From Candidatus Sulfopaludibacter sp. SbA3 (lineage in GTDB: Bacteria; Acidobacteriota; Terriglobia; Bryobacterales; Bryobacteraceae), in NCBI GenBank assembly GCA_945890485.1, contig CAMDCN010000014.1, forward strand, positions 107,870-171,869: a stretch of 64,000 nucleotides of DNA, given 5' to 3'. Positions 42,080 through 50,828 of the stretch are shown one piece after another. The notes beneath the pieces were generated by a model. It was not told where the DNA came from. It searched no databases and saw only the letters and a list, made by a program, of their open reading frames with translations. How positions within the stretch are numbered: position 1 is the first letter of the stretch; each line of letters opens with the position of its first letter. A program made the translations under genes and the position numbers.

Positions 42080-42592
42080 ATGGACCTACTACAAATCATC
42101 ATGAACGCCCAAGGGGGCGGCGCCGTGGATCAGCTTTCACAGCGTTTTGGCCTTGAAAAAAATCAAACCGCCTCAGCGCTGGAGCAACTCGTTCCGGCTT
42201 TGCTGGGAGGAATGCAGCAGAACGTGCAACCGCAGGGATTGGAAGGCTTGTTGGGACTTCTAGGGGGTGGAAACGCGGACGCCTACCTGGAGAATGCGGA
42301 GGCGATTCAGGCCCCGGAAACCACGCAGACAGGTAACAACATTCTGGCGCAGTTGTTGGGCAGCAAGGAAGTCAGCCGTTCGGTTGCGAGCCAGGCTTCA
42401 GCGAATACCGGTATCGGCGCGGATATCCTGAAGCAGATGCTGCCGATCGTCGCGACGATGGTGATGAGCGGAATGAGCCAGCAGAGCGCTCCCCGGCGGA
42501 GCAGCGGTCTGCTCGGCATGTTGGACACGAACAACGATGGCTCCATCGCTGACGACGTCCTCGGCCTCGCGGCTAAGTTCCTGCAGAAATAG
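42080..42592 (+). CDS. DUF937 domain protein
   Basis: 170 residues from the ATG at 42080; a GTG precedes it by one codon. The DUF937 pattern is seen at the N-terminus (QLSQRFGLEKNQTASALEQLVPALLGGM) and again near 110-135 (ILKQMLPIVATMVM). The C-terminus has a single EF-hand-like loop, DTNNDGSIADD. DUF937 proteins are often abundant, self-assembling and of unclear role. It is followed 2 bp later by the M48 protease gene, so the two may work together in envelope quality control. Confidence 0.82.
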   Translation: MDLLQIIMNAQGGGAVDQLSQRFGLEKNQTASALEQLVPALLGGMQQNVQPQGLEGLLGLLGGGNADAYLENAEAIQAPETTQTGNNILAQLLGSKEVSRSVASQASANTGIGADILKQMLPIVATMVMSGMSQQSAPRRSSGLLGMLDTNNDGSIADDVLGLAAKFLQK

Positions 42593-42594
42593 CC

Positions 42595-43413
42595 ATGGCA
42601 CGGACGGGCGGTCGCATCAGTGGCGGGATCAAGTTACTGCCAGTTCTCTTGGCCGCCCTCTACATGGGCTATTTCTACCTGACGAATCAGGAGACAGTGC
42701 CCCTTACGGGACGCAAGCAACTCGTGGACATGAGCCGGGAGCAGGAGGCCGCCCTGGGCCTACAAAGTTACCGTCAGGTGATGCAGCAGTCGCGCGTCGT
42801 CCGCGAAGGCCAAGCGGCGCAACTTGTTCAGGCGATTGGCAAGAAGATCAGCGCAGTGGCTGAAGATCCTGGCTTCGAATGGGAATATAACCTGATCGCA
42901 GATGAACAGGTGAACGCTTTTTGCCTTCCCGGAGGCAAGGTGGCCGTCTATTCCGGCATCCTTCCGGTCGCCAAAAACGCCGATGGGTTGGCGGCAATTA
43001 TGGGTCACGAAATCGCTCATGCGATTGCGCGCCATGGCGCCGAACGGATGGCGCAGCAAAAGTTGATGCAAATCGGAACGATGGCGGCCGGGGTCGCGGT
43101 TAGCGATATGGACGACCGTGCGCGGATGGCAGTGATGGGAGCGCTGGGGATGGGGGCACAGTACGGCATTCTGCTGCCGTTTTCGCGCGACCACGAGTCC
43201 GAGGCAGACTACATGGGCCTGATCTATATGGCCCGCGCCTGCTTCGACCCGACGGAGGCCCCTCGGCTATGGGAGCGGATGGGCGCGGCATCCGGTGGAC
43301 GAGGACCTGCTGAGTTTGCGTCAACGCATCCGTCGAATGAGACGCGGATCCGGCAGTTTCAAGAGTGGATGCCGGAGGCGTTGCGCATTCGCAAGGAAAA
43401 GTGCGGGCAATAG
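42595..43413 (+). CDS. M48-family metalloprotease, membrane-anchored
   Basis: 272 residues. An N-terminal helix (about 13-30) anchors it. The zinc site is His138-Glu139-x-x-His142 in MGHEIAHAIARHG, and the third ligand is in HESEADYMGL. NAFCLPGGKVAVYSGIL is the conserved block before it, as in LoiP/BepA/YcaL. It probably degrades misassembled outer-membrane proteins. It forms an operon with DUF937 upstream (2 bp). Confidence 0.9.
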   Translation: MARTGGRISGGIKLLPVLLAALYMGYFYLTNQETVPLTGRKQLVDMSREQEAALGLQSYRQVMQQSRVVREGQAAQLVQAIGKKISAVAEDPGFEWEYNLIADEQVNAFCLPGGKVAVYSGILPVAKNADGLAAIMGHEIAHAIARHGAERMAQQKLMQIGTMAAGVAVSDMDDRARMAVMGALGMGAQYGILLPFSRDHESEADYMGLIYMARACFDPTEAPRLWERMGAASGGRGPAEFASTHPSNETRIRQFQEWMPEALRIRKEKCGQ

Positions 43414-43424
43414 TCAGCTTGCAG

Positions 43425-43430
43425 TATCCT
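43425..43430 (+). promoter_or_regulatory. -10-like box for the secreted GNAT-like gene (leaderless type)
   Basis: TATCCT ends 7 nt before the ATG at 43438. Confidence 0.3.
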
Positions 43431-43437
43431 CGATTGC

Positions 43438-43938
43438 ATGCGGACTCTTTTCTCCTTCATTCTGTTTTGCGGCGCCGTGTTCGGCCAATTTGTGGCGCCA
43501 GATTTCAAGGTGCCGACCGACGTCAAAATGAGCGGATACCGGCTGGTACCGTTGGGACCTGACTTAGCCAAACACGACTTCGACGCTTATATGTCGTCGA
43601 TCGACCACCTCCGCGCTACGTTTTCGAGCGGCAACTGGCCAAACGACAAGATCACGATGGCGGATGCGACGAAGGATGTGGAAGGAGAAATCGCCCGCTT
43701 CCAGGCCCGCAAGAGCTTCACCTATGCGGTGCTTACCCCGGATGGAAAGCGGGAACTGGGTTGCGTCTATATCTCGCCGAGCCGCCAGCCGGGCTTCGAT
43801 GCGCAGGTTCGGATGTGGGTAACCAAGGCCGAGTTTGACAAAGGTTTTGAGACAAAGCTGCGGGCGGATATGAAGGCATGGGTAGCTTCCGCTTGGCCGT
43901 TCAAGAACGTAGCTTGGCCCGAAAAGCCAAAGAAGTAA
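43438..43938 (+). CDS. secreted hypothetical protein, possibly GNAT-like fold
   Basis: 166 residues. It has a signal peptide (MRTLFSFILFCGAVFGQ). The mature part has a pattern reminiscent of GNAT proteins: an N-terminal helix-rich acceptor region, then FTYAVLTPDGKRELGCVYISPS, then a helix pair ending WASAWPF-like. No acetyl-CoA loop is convincing, so catalytic activity is doubtful. I do not assign a function. It lies between the M48 protease and TRIC channel genes on the same strand. Confidence 0.55.
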   Translation: MRTLFSFILFCGAVFGQFVAPDFKVPTDVKMSGYRLVPLGPDLAKHDFDAYMSSIDHLRATFSSGNWPNDKITMADATKDVEGEIARFQARKSFTYAVLTPDGKRELGCVYISPSRQPGFDAQVRMWVTKAEFDKGFETKLRADMKAWVASAWPFKNVAWPEKPKK

Positions 43939-43953
43939 CACCAGTGGACTCCG

Positions 43954-44592
43954 ATGGAGGTTAACGAAGGCGTTCTGATTAGCGAGTTCCTGAAGGCGCT
44001 CGATCTCGTCGGGACTTTCGTTTTCGCGCTCAGCGGAGCTGTATCTGGCGTGAGGCGCCGGATCGATCTGTTCGGGGTGCTCGTGTTGTCCTTCGTCGCG
44101 GCGACCGCGGGCGGTATTGTTCGCGATGTGCTGATCGGGGCGACCCCACCGGCGGCGATTCAAGACTGGCGATACATCACGCTTTCGTTGGCGGCCGGGT
44201 TCGTCACGTTCTATTGGTATCCGTTGGTGGCCAAGGTGAAGAGCCCCATCCTGGTATTTGACGCTCTGGGGCTAGGGCTTTTTGCGGTGGCCGGAGCGGG
44301 CAAGGCATTGGCGTTTCACCTGGGGCCGGGCGCGGCGGTGTTGATGGGAATGCTGACTGGCATTGGCGGGGGCATCGCACGCGACATCCTCGTTGCGGAA
44401 GTTCCCGTTGTGTTTACCGCCGAACTCTACGCCGTAGCCGCCCTGGCGGGAGCGGCGATTGTTGTCATCGGCGATAGCGTCTTCGGCAGTTCGGCGCCAG
44501 CAGCGGCCATCGGAGGAGTCGTTTGCGTCGCACTGCGGCTGATGGCGATCCGGAAGGGTTGGAAGCTTCCCGTGGCCCAGCAGCTAGACTGA
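43954..44592 (+). CDS. TRIC-type cation channel family protein (UPF0126)
   Basis: 212 residues and seven predicted helices arranged as two repeats. Each repeat holds the Gly-rich motif, GGIVRDVLIG (repeat 1) and GGIARDILVAEVP (repeat 2), typical of the YadS/YicG/TRIC family. Prokaryotic TRIC proteins conduct potassium or similar ions as trimers. It is 15 bp after the secreted protein gene. Confidence 0.9.
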   Translation: MEVNEGVLISEFLKALDLVGTFVFALSGAVSGVRRRIDLFGVLVLSFVAATAGGIVRDVLIGATPPAAIQDWRYITLSLAAGFVTFYWYPLVAKVKSPILVFDALGLGLFAVAGAGKALAFHLGPGAAVLMGMLTGIGGGIARDILVAEVPVVFTAELYAVAALAGAAIVVIGDSVFGSSAPAAAIGGVVCVALRLMAIRKGWKLPVAQQLD

Positions 44593-44613
44593 TTGGCATA
44601 GAGTATATGGGTC

Positions 44614-46353
44614 ATGCTCCGACCCGTCTCCCTTTTCTTGGCGGCCGTTATACTTTCGGCGGCGCCGCCCACTGTGAAGATTGAGAAGCCGATGGCGCCT
44701 CCCGATTGGGCGCTGGCGGAGCGGGCGTTGCTGCGCGCATACGCCGACGCTGCGGAGGCATTCGCGGCGCGGTACGTGGATGAACGGGGACACTTCCGCT
44801 GCATCGAACGCTGGGGTGGAAACGATGGCCCGGACGATGTCATGGAGACATTTAACAGTTGGACGCTGCTGCACGCCCTGGGCGGGTCCGACAAGGTGCT
44901 GGAGTTGTACCGGCATATCTGGGAGGGACACATCCGGCAGTTCACCAAGGCCCGGGCTCCGTCCACACAGAAAGCCAAAGACGGGATGTTCTACCGTGAG
45001 TTTGTCACCTCATTCGATTGGGAACATACAGGCGAAGGGTTGGCGGCGTTCCACCACTATGCGCTCTCGGCTCCGGAGGACAAGGAGTATCAACAGCGCG
45101 TGCGGCGGTTCGCCGGCTTCTATATGGGAGACGACAAGGAAGCCGCGAACTATGACAAGCAGCATAAGATCATCCGGTCCATTCTGAACGGGTCGCGGGG
45201 GCCGGTACTGAACGAAGCCACGGTTCATGATTGGGGCGGCGAGGTGGTGCCCGGTGCACCGGAGCGGCTGGAACGGTACAAGGCGGCGGGGAATGTGCGG
45301 GGGGATCATCCGCTGAACTTAGGGGCATGTTCGTTGGGGTTTAACGCGTTTGCGCTGACGGGGGAGTCGAAGTACCGGGATTGGGTTCTGGAGTACGCCG
45401 GGGCCTGGCGGGACCGGATCCTGCAGAACGGCGGGAACATTCCGACGAATATTGGCCTCGACGGGACGATTGGCGGGGAGTGGGGCGGCAAGTGGTGGGG
45501 CGGGACGTTTGGTTGGAATTTTGACCCGGCGGTGACGGGGCGGAACTACTACATGCGCGGCGCGCGGACGGGGTTGGGGACGGCGCTGTTGCTGACGGGC
45601 GACCAGTCGTTTGCAGAGCCGCTGCGGCGGCAGTTGACGAATCTGTATGCGGTGAAGAAGGAAGAGAATGGGCGGACGCTGCTGCCGCAGAAGCATGGTC
45701 CGAATGGGTGGTACGCGTTTACGGGGAACCAGTATTTCGATGTCCAGCGCGACTTGTACTTGTGGTCGATGAACGAGGCGGACTTGGCGCATTTGGGGGC
45801 GGACCCGTGGCTGAACTTTTTGCGGGGGAAGAATCCTGGGTATCCGGCGGCCGCGCTGACACGGGATTTCGAGCGGCTGCGGGGGCGGGTGGCGGCGATG
45901 CGGAAGGACGAATCAACGAAGGAGGCGCGGCCTTCCGATGGGGCGCAGAGGTTTGCGCCGGTAGCAACGGAGACGCTGGTGAACCTGATGCTGGGCGGGA
46001 ACGACCCGGGGACGTCGGGGAATATTCTGCATGCGCGGCTGCGATATTTTGACCCGGCGCGGCGGCGGGCGGGATTGCCGGAGGATGTGGCGGCGCTGGT
46101 GACCGGGCTGACAGCGGATACCGTAACGGTAACGCTCGTGAATACGAACCCGGTACGAGAGCGGGCGGTGACGGTGCAGTTCGGGGCATTTGGGGAGCAC
46201 GAGGGGACTTATGTGGAAGTGGGCGGGAAACGGACGGCTGTGTCGGGAACGGCGATGCGAGTGGAGTTGGGGGCGGGGGCCGGGGAGCGGTTGGTGATTG
46301 GGATGAAGCGGTATGCGAATCGGCCTCGGGCGGTGATGCCCTGGGAGCGGTAG
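44614..46353 (+). CDS. secreted (alpha/alpha)6-barrel-like protein, glycosidase-like, unassigned
   Basis: 579 residues. A signal peptide (MLRPVSLFLAAVILSAA) is followed by a long alternating helical region (about 30-430) with aromatic/acidic surface motifs such as FRCIERWGGNDGPDDVMETFN, SFDWEHTGEGLAAFHHYAL and GGKWWGGTFGWNFDP. This pattern fits six-hairpin glycosidase or lyase barrels. A C-terminal beta domain (about 480-570) follows. Acidic residues Asp75-77 and Glu in WEHTGEG are candidates for catalysis. No GH family is recognised. Codon use turns strongly to GGG and GCG here, in line with the regional G bias. Confidence 0.6.
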   Translation: MLRPVSLFLAAVILSAAPPTVKIEKPMAPPDWALAERALLRAYADAAEAFAARYVDERGHFRCIERWGGNDGPDDVMETFNSWTLLHALGGSDKVLELYRHIWEGHIRQFTKARAPSTQKAKDGMFYREFVTSFDWEHTGEGLAAFHHYALSAPEDKEYQQRVRRFAGFYMGDDKEAANYDKQHKIIRSILNGSRGPVLNEATVHDWGGEVVPGAPERLERYKAAGNVRGDHPLNLGACSLGFNAFALTGESKYRDWVLEYAGAWRDRILQNGGNIPTNIGLDGTIGGEWGGKWWGGTFGWNFDPAVTGRNYYMRGARTGLGTALLLTGDQSFAEPLRRQLTNLYAVKKEENGRTLLPQKHGPNGWYAFTGNQYFDVQRDLYLWSMNEADLAHLGADPWLNFLRGKNPGYPAAALTRDFERLRGRVAAMRKDESTKEARPSDGAQRFAPVATETLVNLMLGGNDPGTSGNILHARLRYFDPARRRAGLPEDVAALVTGLTADTVTVTLVNTNPVRERAVTVQFGAFGEHEGTYVEVGGKRTAVSGTAMRVELGAGAGERLVIGMKRYANRPRAVMPWER

Positions 46354-46389
46354 AGGTCTTGGCGGTGAGGGGCTTGTTAGAGTATTTGC

Positions 46390-47256
46390 ATGGGAGTCTG
46401 GAACTGGGGGTTATACGGTAACGATGTAACCGCCGACCTGCGAAACATCTTCCGGGAAATTGTGCGGTTGCCCTTGGACGGAGCAGGACTCGATCGGGAG
46501 TTGGCGGCGCTGTTTGCCGGGCCGTCGAGCCCGGAGGACGGGAGCTATACCAGCTTCTGCCTGGCGGAGGCCGATCTGTTCCATACGTATGGAATCGAAG
46601 CCCCGCTGGTTTTTGCGCGAGCCGAGAAGATCCTTTCGACGGGAAAGGATTTGGAGGTGCATCGAGAGCTGGGGATGGCCGAACGGGACCTAGGGAAGCG
46701 AGCGGCCATGCTGGAGCAGCTCGGTGAAAGGCTTCGCCAGCCGAATCCGAAACCACGCAAACGAAAGATTCTGCGCCAGCCAGAGGACTGGCTATTCTCG
46801 GATGGCGAGGTGGTTGTATATCCGACCAAGGAGGGGTACGGAGCCAACCCATACTTCACAAAACGAATGATGGAGGGATGGGCGGAGGACGGATGGGGAA
46901 TGTTCGTCGTCTTGGGAGCGGGATACCGCTATGGCCATTTTGCCTACTATCTAATCCTATTGCTTCCCCGGCAGGGCGCCACCATGCCGGACATTTCAGC
47001 GTTGGCCGCTGGGCGCGAAATCCCGTGCGTCGCGAATTTAGTTGAGTTGCCGCGAGCACATTACCCGAAGATGCGATTGCGTTCGATGGGGACATTGCCC
47101 ATTCTGCAGGAAGCGATTGATTCGCATTTTTTGCCTGGCACACCGCCCTTCGATTTCTTGCCGCAACACCTGGCGAACGTCCTTAACGATCCAGTCCCGA
47201 GCAACTTCCAGAACCGCAATCTGAGCCTGGGACGGTTCGTCCGTCTGCCGGATTGA
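46390..47256 (+). CDS. hypothetical protein with DUF4259/immunity-like N-terminus
   Basis: 288 residues. It opens MGVWNWGLYGNDVTADL, close to the MG.W..G.F.ND.A.D opening of DUF4259 and related helical immunity-type proteins. The middle (about 40-125) is helical. A C-terminal domain (about 135-288) with PTKEGYGANPYF, FVVLGAGYRYGHFAYYLILL and a Cys in REIPCVANL is predicted alpha/beta. No signal peptide and no toxin gene are adjacent. The function is unknown. TAGAGT lies 6 nt before the ATG. Confidence 0.55.
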   Translation: MGVWNWGLYGNDVTADLRNIFREIVRLPLDGAGLDRELAALFAGPSSPEDGSYTSFCLAEADLFHTYGIEAPLVFARAEKILSTGKDLEVHRELGMAERDLGKRAAMLEQLGERLRQPNPKPRKRKILRQPEDWLFSDGEVVVYPTKEGYGANPYFTKRMMEGWAEDGWGMFVVLGAGYRYGHFAYYLILLLPRQGATMPDISALAAGREIPCVANLVELPRAHYPKMRLRSMGTLPILQEAIDSHFLPGTPPFDFLPQHLANVLNDPVPSNFQNRNLSLGRFVRLPD

Positions 47257-47275
47257 TTTCGGGACCTCCAGCGAG

Positions 47276-47611
47276 TTAGTGAGCAGCCGTCCAGCCATAG
47301 ACCATAACCGCCATGCCGAGGAGGGTGATGCCGGCGCCGGCCCAGTCGTAGACGGAGAGGCGAACGCCGTCGACGAAGTGGAGCCAGAGGAAAGCGGTGG
47401 CGATATAGATGCCGCCGTACGCGGCGTAGACGCGGCCGCTGGCGGCGGGGTGGAGGGTGAGGAGATACACGAATACAGATAAAGAGAGAGCGGCCGGGAG
47501 GAGGAGCCAGGGGGTGCCTCCTTTGCGGAGCCAGTAGTAGGGGAGGAAGCAGCCGAGGATCTCGGCGAGCGCGGTGAGGAAGAATAGGCCGGCCGTTTGG
47601 AGGAGGGACAT
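47276..47611 (-). CDS. YnfA family small membrane protein (UPF0060)
   Basis: 111 residues with four transmembrane helices. The family fingerprints are [41 protein letters not shown] and a C-terminal GMAVMVYGW. YnfA proteins are small multidrug resistance-like transporters or modulators. The ATG at 47611 has a GTG one codon upstream. It converges on the DUF4259-like gene. Confidence 0.9.
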   Translation of the reverse strand: MSLLQTAGLFFLTALAEILGCFLPYYWLRKGGTPWLLLPAALSLSVFVYLLTLHPAASGRVYAAYGGIYIATAFLWLHFVDGVRLSVYDWAGAGITLLGMAVMVYGWTAAH

Positions 47612-47627
47612 CACCCCTTAGTTTCGG

Positions 47628-48491
47628 CTATCGGATGAGGAGGGTGGGGATCTTCGAGGAGCGCAGGAGATCCGTCGTGGTGCTGCCGAAGATGAGGCTA
47701 CGGAGGGGCGAGTGGGCATAGGCTCCCATGATGAGCAGGTCGATCTCCTGATCCTGGACGGTGCGGGCGATGACGCTTTCGGCATCGCCGGGGACCAGCG
47801 ATGCCGGGGCCTGGAAGCCAGCCTTCTCGAGCGTCTCCTTGGCCCAGTCGAGTTGCTTGGCGGCATCCTGTGTCTGCTTGCCGGACATCAGCAGGTGGAC
47901 GGGGAGACCGCGGAATAGCGGGCCGGTGGCGACGAATTGGACGGCGCGGCGCGTGGCGGCCCCTCCGTCGAAAGCGATCATAGCGCGGCGGGGTTCGCGG
48001 AAGTTGTCGGTGACGGTAAGGATAGGTTTCTGGAGCGCGCGGACGACGCGTTCGACGTTGCGGCCGAGGTCCCGCTGGGTGGTTTCGGCGGATTCACCGC
48101 GGCGGCCGAGTACATACAGGCGAACGCCGGGCGCCTGTTCCACAAGGGTCTCTTCCAGGTTGCCGTGGCGCTGGCGTACGTCTGGAGATTCAACGCCGGC
48201 GGCGATGGCGCGTTTGCGAAGTCCGTTGAGGAAGAGGCGGGCCTGCTCGCGCTCGGCCTTGGTGCGGGCAGCATCTTGTTCGCTGAGCTTGGTGAGAAGG
48301 GCTTCCTGGGCATCAAAGCCGATGGCTCCGGAATGGTCTTCGCCGCTGCCGATTTCGGGATGGCGGTCAATGACGTGGAGGAACTCAAGCGGGGCATGGA
48401 GCCGGAGGGCGGCCCAGGCGGCGTAGTCGGCGACGAAGTTGGCGAAGGGCGATTGGTCGACGCAGGCGAGGATCTTGTTTTCGATTTTCAT
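47628..48491 (-). CDS. universal stress protein, tandem UspA domains
   Basis: 287 residues made of two UspA units (about 1-150 and 155-287). The first has ILACVDQSPFANFV and LGRRGESAETT. The second ends in the nucleotide-binding pattern IMGAYAHSPLRSLIFGSTTTDLL followed by KIPTLLIR. Such tandem proteins bind ATP and respond to stress. The start overlaps the SulP stop (TAATG), so it is translated with the transporter and may regulate it, as seen for other Usp-transporter pairs. Confidence 0.92.
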   Translation of the reverse strand: MKIENKILACVDQSPFANFVADYAAWAALRLHAPLEFLHVIDRHPEIGSGEDHSGAIGFDAQEALLTKLSEQDAARTKAEREQARLFLNGLRKRAIAAGVESPDVRQRHGNLEETLVEQAPGVRLYVLGRRGESAETTQRDLGRNVERVVRALQKPILTVTDNFREPRRAMIAFDGGAATRRAVQFVATGPLFRGLPVHLLMSGKQTQDAAKQLDWAKETLEKAGFQAPASLVPGDAESVIARTVQDQEIDLLIMGAYAHSPLRSLIFGSTTTDLLRSSKIPTLLIR

Positions 48492-49966
48492 TAGTGCCCC
48501 ATGAGTTGTTCGACAGCGTCGGGCTTATCGTGAACGGCGAAGCGATCGACCATGGTGGCGCTGGCCTCGTTGAGACCGATGACCTCCACTTCGGCGCCTT
48601 CGCGGCGGAATTTGACTACGACCTTGTCGAGGGCGGAGACGGCGGTGATGTCCCAGAAGTGGGCGCGGGAGACATCAATGGAGACGCGTTCGATGACCTC
48701 TTTGAAATCGAAGGAGTTGATGAACGTATCAGCGGAAGCGTAGAACACTTGGCCGACAACCTGATAGCGGCGGAGGCGGCCTTCGTCGCCGGACTTGGAG
48801 CCGACGCGGAGAATCATACCGACTTTGTGGGCGAAGAAGAAGCCGGAAAGGAGGACGCCGACAAGAACGCCCTCGGCAAGATCGTGCGTGACAACGACGA
48901 CCCCAACCGTGGCCAGCATGACGACGCTGGAGCTGCGGGGATGCTCGCGGAGGTTGCGGAGCGAGGCCCAACTGAACGTACCAATGGAGACCATGATCAT
49001 GACGGCGACGAGGGCGGCCATGGGGATGCGGGCGACCCACTGGCCGGCGAAAACTACCATGAGGAGGAGGAAGATGCCGGCGGAGAGCGTGGAGAGACGG
49101 CCACGGCCACCGGACTTGACGTTGATGATGGACTGGCCGATCATCGCGCAGCCGGCCATGCCGCCGAGGAGGCCCGCGGCGATGTTGGCGATGCCTTGGC
49201 CGACGCACTCGCGGCTCTTGTTGCTGGGGGAGTCGGTGAGGTCGTCGACGATGGAGGCGGTCATCATGGACTCAAGGAGGCCGACGACGGCAAGGGTGGC
49301 GGAGAAGGGAAAGATGAGTTTGAGGGTGTCGAATGTGAAGGGGACTTCGGGGAGGAGGAAGATGGGGAGGCTATCGGGCAGTTTGCCCATGTCGCCGACG
49401 GTTCGAATATCGAGGCCGAGCGAGATGGAGACAGCGGTGAGCGAGAGGATGGCCACCAGGGGAGAGGGGATGGCCTTGGTGACGTACGGGAAGAGGTAGA
49501 TGATCGCAAGGCCCGCGGCGACCATAGCGTAAACGATCCAACTGACGTTGGTGAGCTCAGGAAGTTGAGCCAGGAAGATGAGGATGGCGAGAGCGTTCAC
49601 GAAGCCCGTGATGACGGAGCGGGAGACGAAACGCATGAGGGTGCCGAGGCGGAGTGCGCCGGCGATGATCTGCAGTACGCCGGTGAGGAGGGTGGCGGCA
49701 AGAAGATATTGGAGCCCGTGATCCTTGACGAGGGTGACCATGACGAGGGCCATGGCGCCTGTGGCCGCCGAGATCATGCCGGGACGACCGCCGGCGATGG
49801 AGATTACCGTGGCGATGCAGAAGGAGGCGTACAGGCCGACCTTGGGGTCGACCCCGGCGATGATGGAGAAGGCGATGGCTTCGGGGATGAGGGCGAGTGC
49901 AACGACTAAGCCCGCAAGGAGATCATTCTGGACGTTGGAGAGCCAGTCTTGGCGGAGTGATTTCAT
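48491..49966 (-). CDS. SulP family anion transporter with C-terminal STAS domain
   Basis: 491 residues. About eleven membrane helices (1-370) begin with [21 protein letters not shown], the SulP entry motif. [24 protein letters not shown] is the usual TM8-9 loop. The C-terminal STAS domain (about 385-490) includes [15 protein letters not shown] and [18 protein letters not shown]. Substrates in bacteria include sulfate, bicarbonate and dicarboxylates; the subgroup cannot be fixed here. It is coupled to the universal stress protein gene downstream. Confidence 0.92.
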   Translation of the reverse strand: MKSLRQDWLSNVQNDLLAGLVVALALIPEAIAFSIIAGVDPKVGLYASFCIATVISIAGGRPGMISAATGAMALVMVTLVKDHGLQYLLAATLLTGVLQIIAGALRLGTLMRFVSRSVITGFVNALAILIFLAQLPELTNVSWIVYAMVAAGLAIIYLFPYVTKAIPSPLVAILSLTAVSISLGLDIRTVGDMGKLPDSLPIFLLPEVPFTFDTLKLIFPFSATLAVVGLLESMMTASIVDDLTDSPSNKSRECVGQGIANIAAGLLGGMAGCAMIGQSIINVKSGGRGRLSTLSAGIFLLLMVVFAGQWVARIPMAALVAVMIMVSIGTFSWASLRNLREHPRSSSVVMLATVGVVVVTHDLAEGVLVGVLLSGFFFAHKVGMILRVGSKSGDEGRLRRYQVVGQVFYASADTFINSFDFKEVIERVSIDVSRAHFWDITAVSALDKVVVKFRREGAEVEVIGLNEASATMVDRFAVHDKPDAVEQLMGH

Positions 49967-50022
49967 GGAGAGTTAATTGGGTTGGGAAGCGGGCGTCTGT
50001 TCCTGCGCAGTGGGGAGCAGAT

Positions 50023-50034
50023 GCCAAGCTTGGC
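50023..50034. repeat. 12-bp perfect palindrome between the UDG and SulP genes
   Basis: GCCAAGCTTGGC lies in the 176-bp region before the SulP gene. It could be an operator for SulP or a short hairpin. Nothing else is recognisable in that region. Confidence 0.35.
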
Positions 50035-50142
50035 GTTACGATGGGTCGGAGATACGGTTCGCGCGACCAGCCCGAGGGCAGGTCAGTTCCAGTGATGGGG
50101 GCGCGAAGAGTTCACATTGGTTTCAGGATTCCGACGGAACTC

Positions 50143-50805
50143 TCAGTATAGCTGGTGACGTGCCTGGACGAAAACATCATGAAGCATCTCGCGGGTGAGA
50201 CGGCCGGTCGAGGTGTTTTGCTGGCTGGGATGGTATGAGCAAAGGAGCCACGGCGAGGGTTTGGGGTGGAACTCGCCATGCCCGAAGGCGAGACCTCGCA
50301 GGGCGGCGATGCGGGTATAGACATCAAAGGCGAGACGGCCGAGGACGAGGACGCCTTTCAGGTTCTTGAGGAGGCTGATCTCGCGTTCGAGATAGGGCTG
50401 GCAGGTGCGAATCTCGTCGGGGTTCGGCTTGTTGTCAGGCGGGGCGCAGCGGACGGAGGCGGAGATCCAAGCGTCGTGGAGCGTGAGGCCGTCGGCGCGG
50501 TGGGTTGAATTGGGCTGGTTGGCGAAGCCGGTTTCGTGGAGGGCGCGGAAGAGGAAGTCGCCGGAGCGGTCGCCGGTGAAGACGCGGCCGGTGCGGTTGG
50601 CGCCGTGGGCGCCGGGGGCGAGGCCGAGGATGAGGAGCCGGGCCGCGGGGTCGCCGAAGCCGGGGACGGGGCGGCCCCAATACGTCTCCGACTGATAGGC
50701 GCGGCGCTTTACTTCGGCGATGTGTTGGCAGTGCTCGCGAAGGCGGGGACAAAGGTTGCAGGTGGTGATGTCACGGGCGAGAGCTGCGAGGGTGGATCGG
50801 GCCAT
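50143..50805 (-). CDS. uracil-DNA glycosylase, family 5 (UDGb)
   Basis: 220 residues from the ATG at 50805. The iron-sulfur cysteines are Cys16, Cys19, Cys120 and Cys135. Motif A, GLAPGAHGANRTGRVFTGD, has Ala where families 1 and 4 have acidic catalytic residues, which is diagnostic of family 5. The second motif is HPSQQNTSTGRLT. It excises uracil, hypoxanthine and other deaminated bases. It shares a 23-bp divergent region with the sulfatase gene; TACCCT lies 6 nt before the ATG. Confidence 0.92.
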   Translation of the reverse strand: MARSTLAALARDITTCNLCPRLREHCQHIAEVKRRAYQSETYWGRPVPGFGDPAARLLILGLAPGAHGANRTGRVFTGDRSGDFLFRALHETGFANQPNSTHRADGLTLHDAWISASVRCAPPDNKPNPDEIRTCQPYLEREISLLKNLKGVLVLGRLAFDVYTRIAALRGLAFGHGEFHPKPSPWLLCSYHPSQQNTSTGRLTREMLHDVFVQARHQLY

Positions 50806-50811
50806 TCGTAT

Positions 50812-50821
50812 AGGGTAAGCT
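50812..50821. promoter_or_regulatory. overlapping back-to-back -10-like boxes for the UDG and sulfatase genes
   Basis: Minus-strand TACCCT (50812-50817, 6 nt before the UDG ATG) and plus-strand TAAGCT (50816-50821, 7 nt before the sulfatase ATG) share two bases. With only 23 bp between the start codons, both transcripts would be leaderless or nearly so. Confidence 0.4.
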
Positions 50822-50828
50822 GTCGGCG

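Noticed and set aside
48494..49909. A 471-codon open frame on the + strand, opposite SulP
   Set aside because: The translation is an acidic Asp/Gly/Glu-rich string with no domain. The minus strand is an unmistakable SulP transporter.
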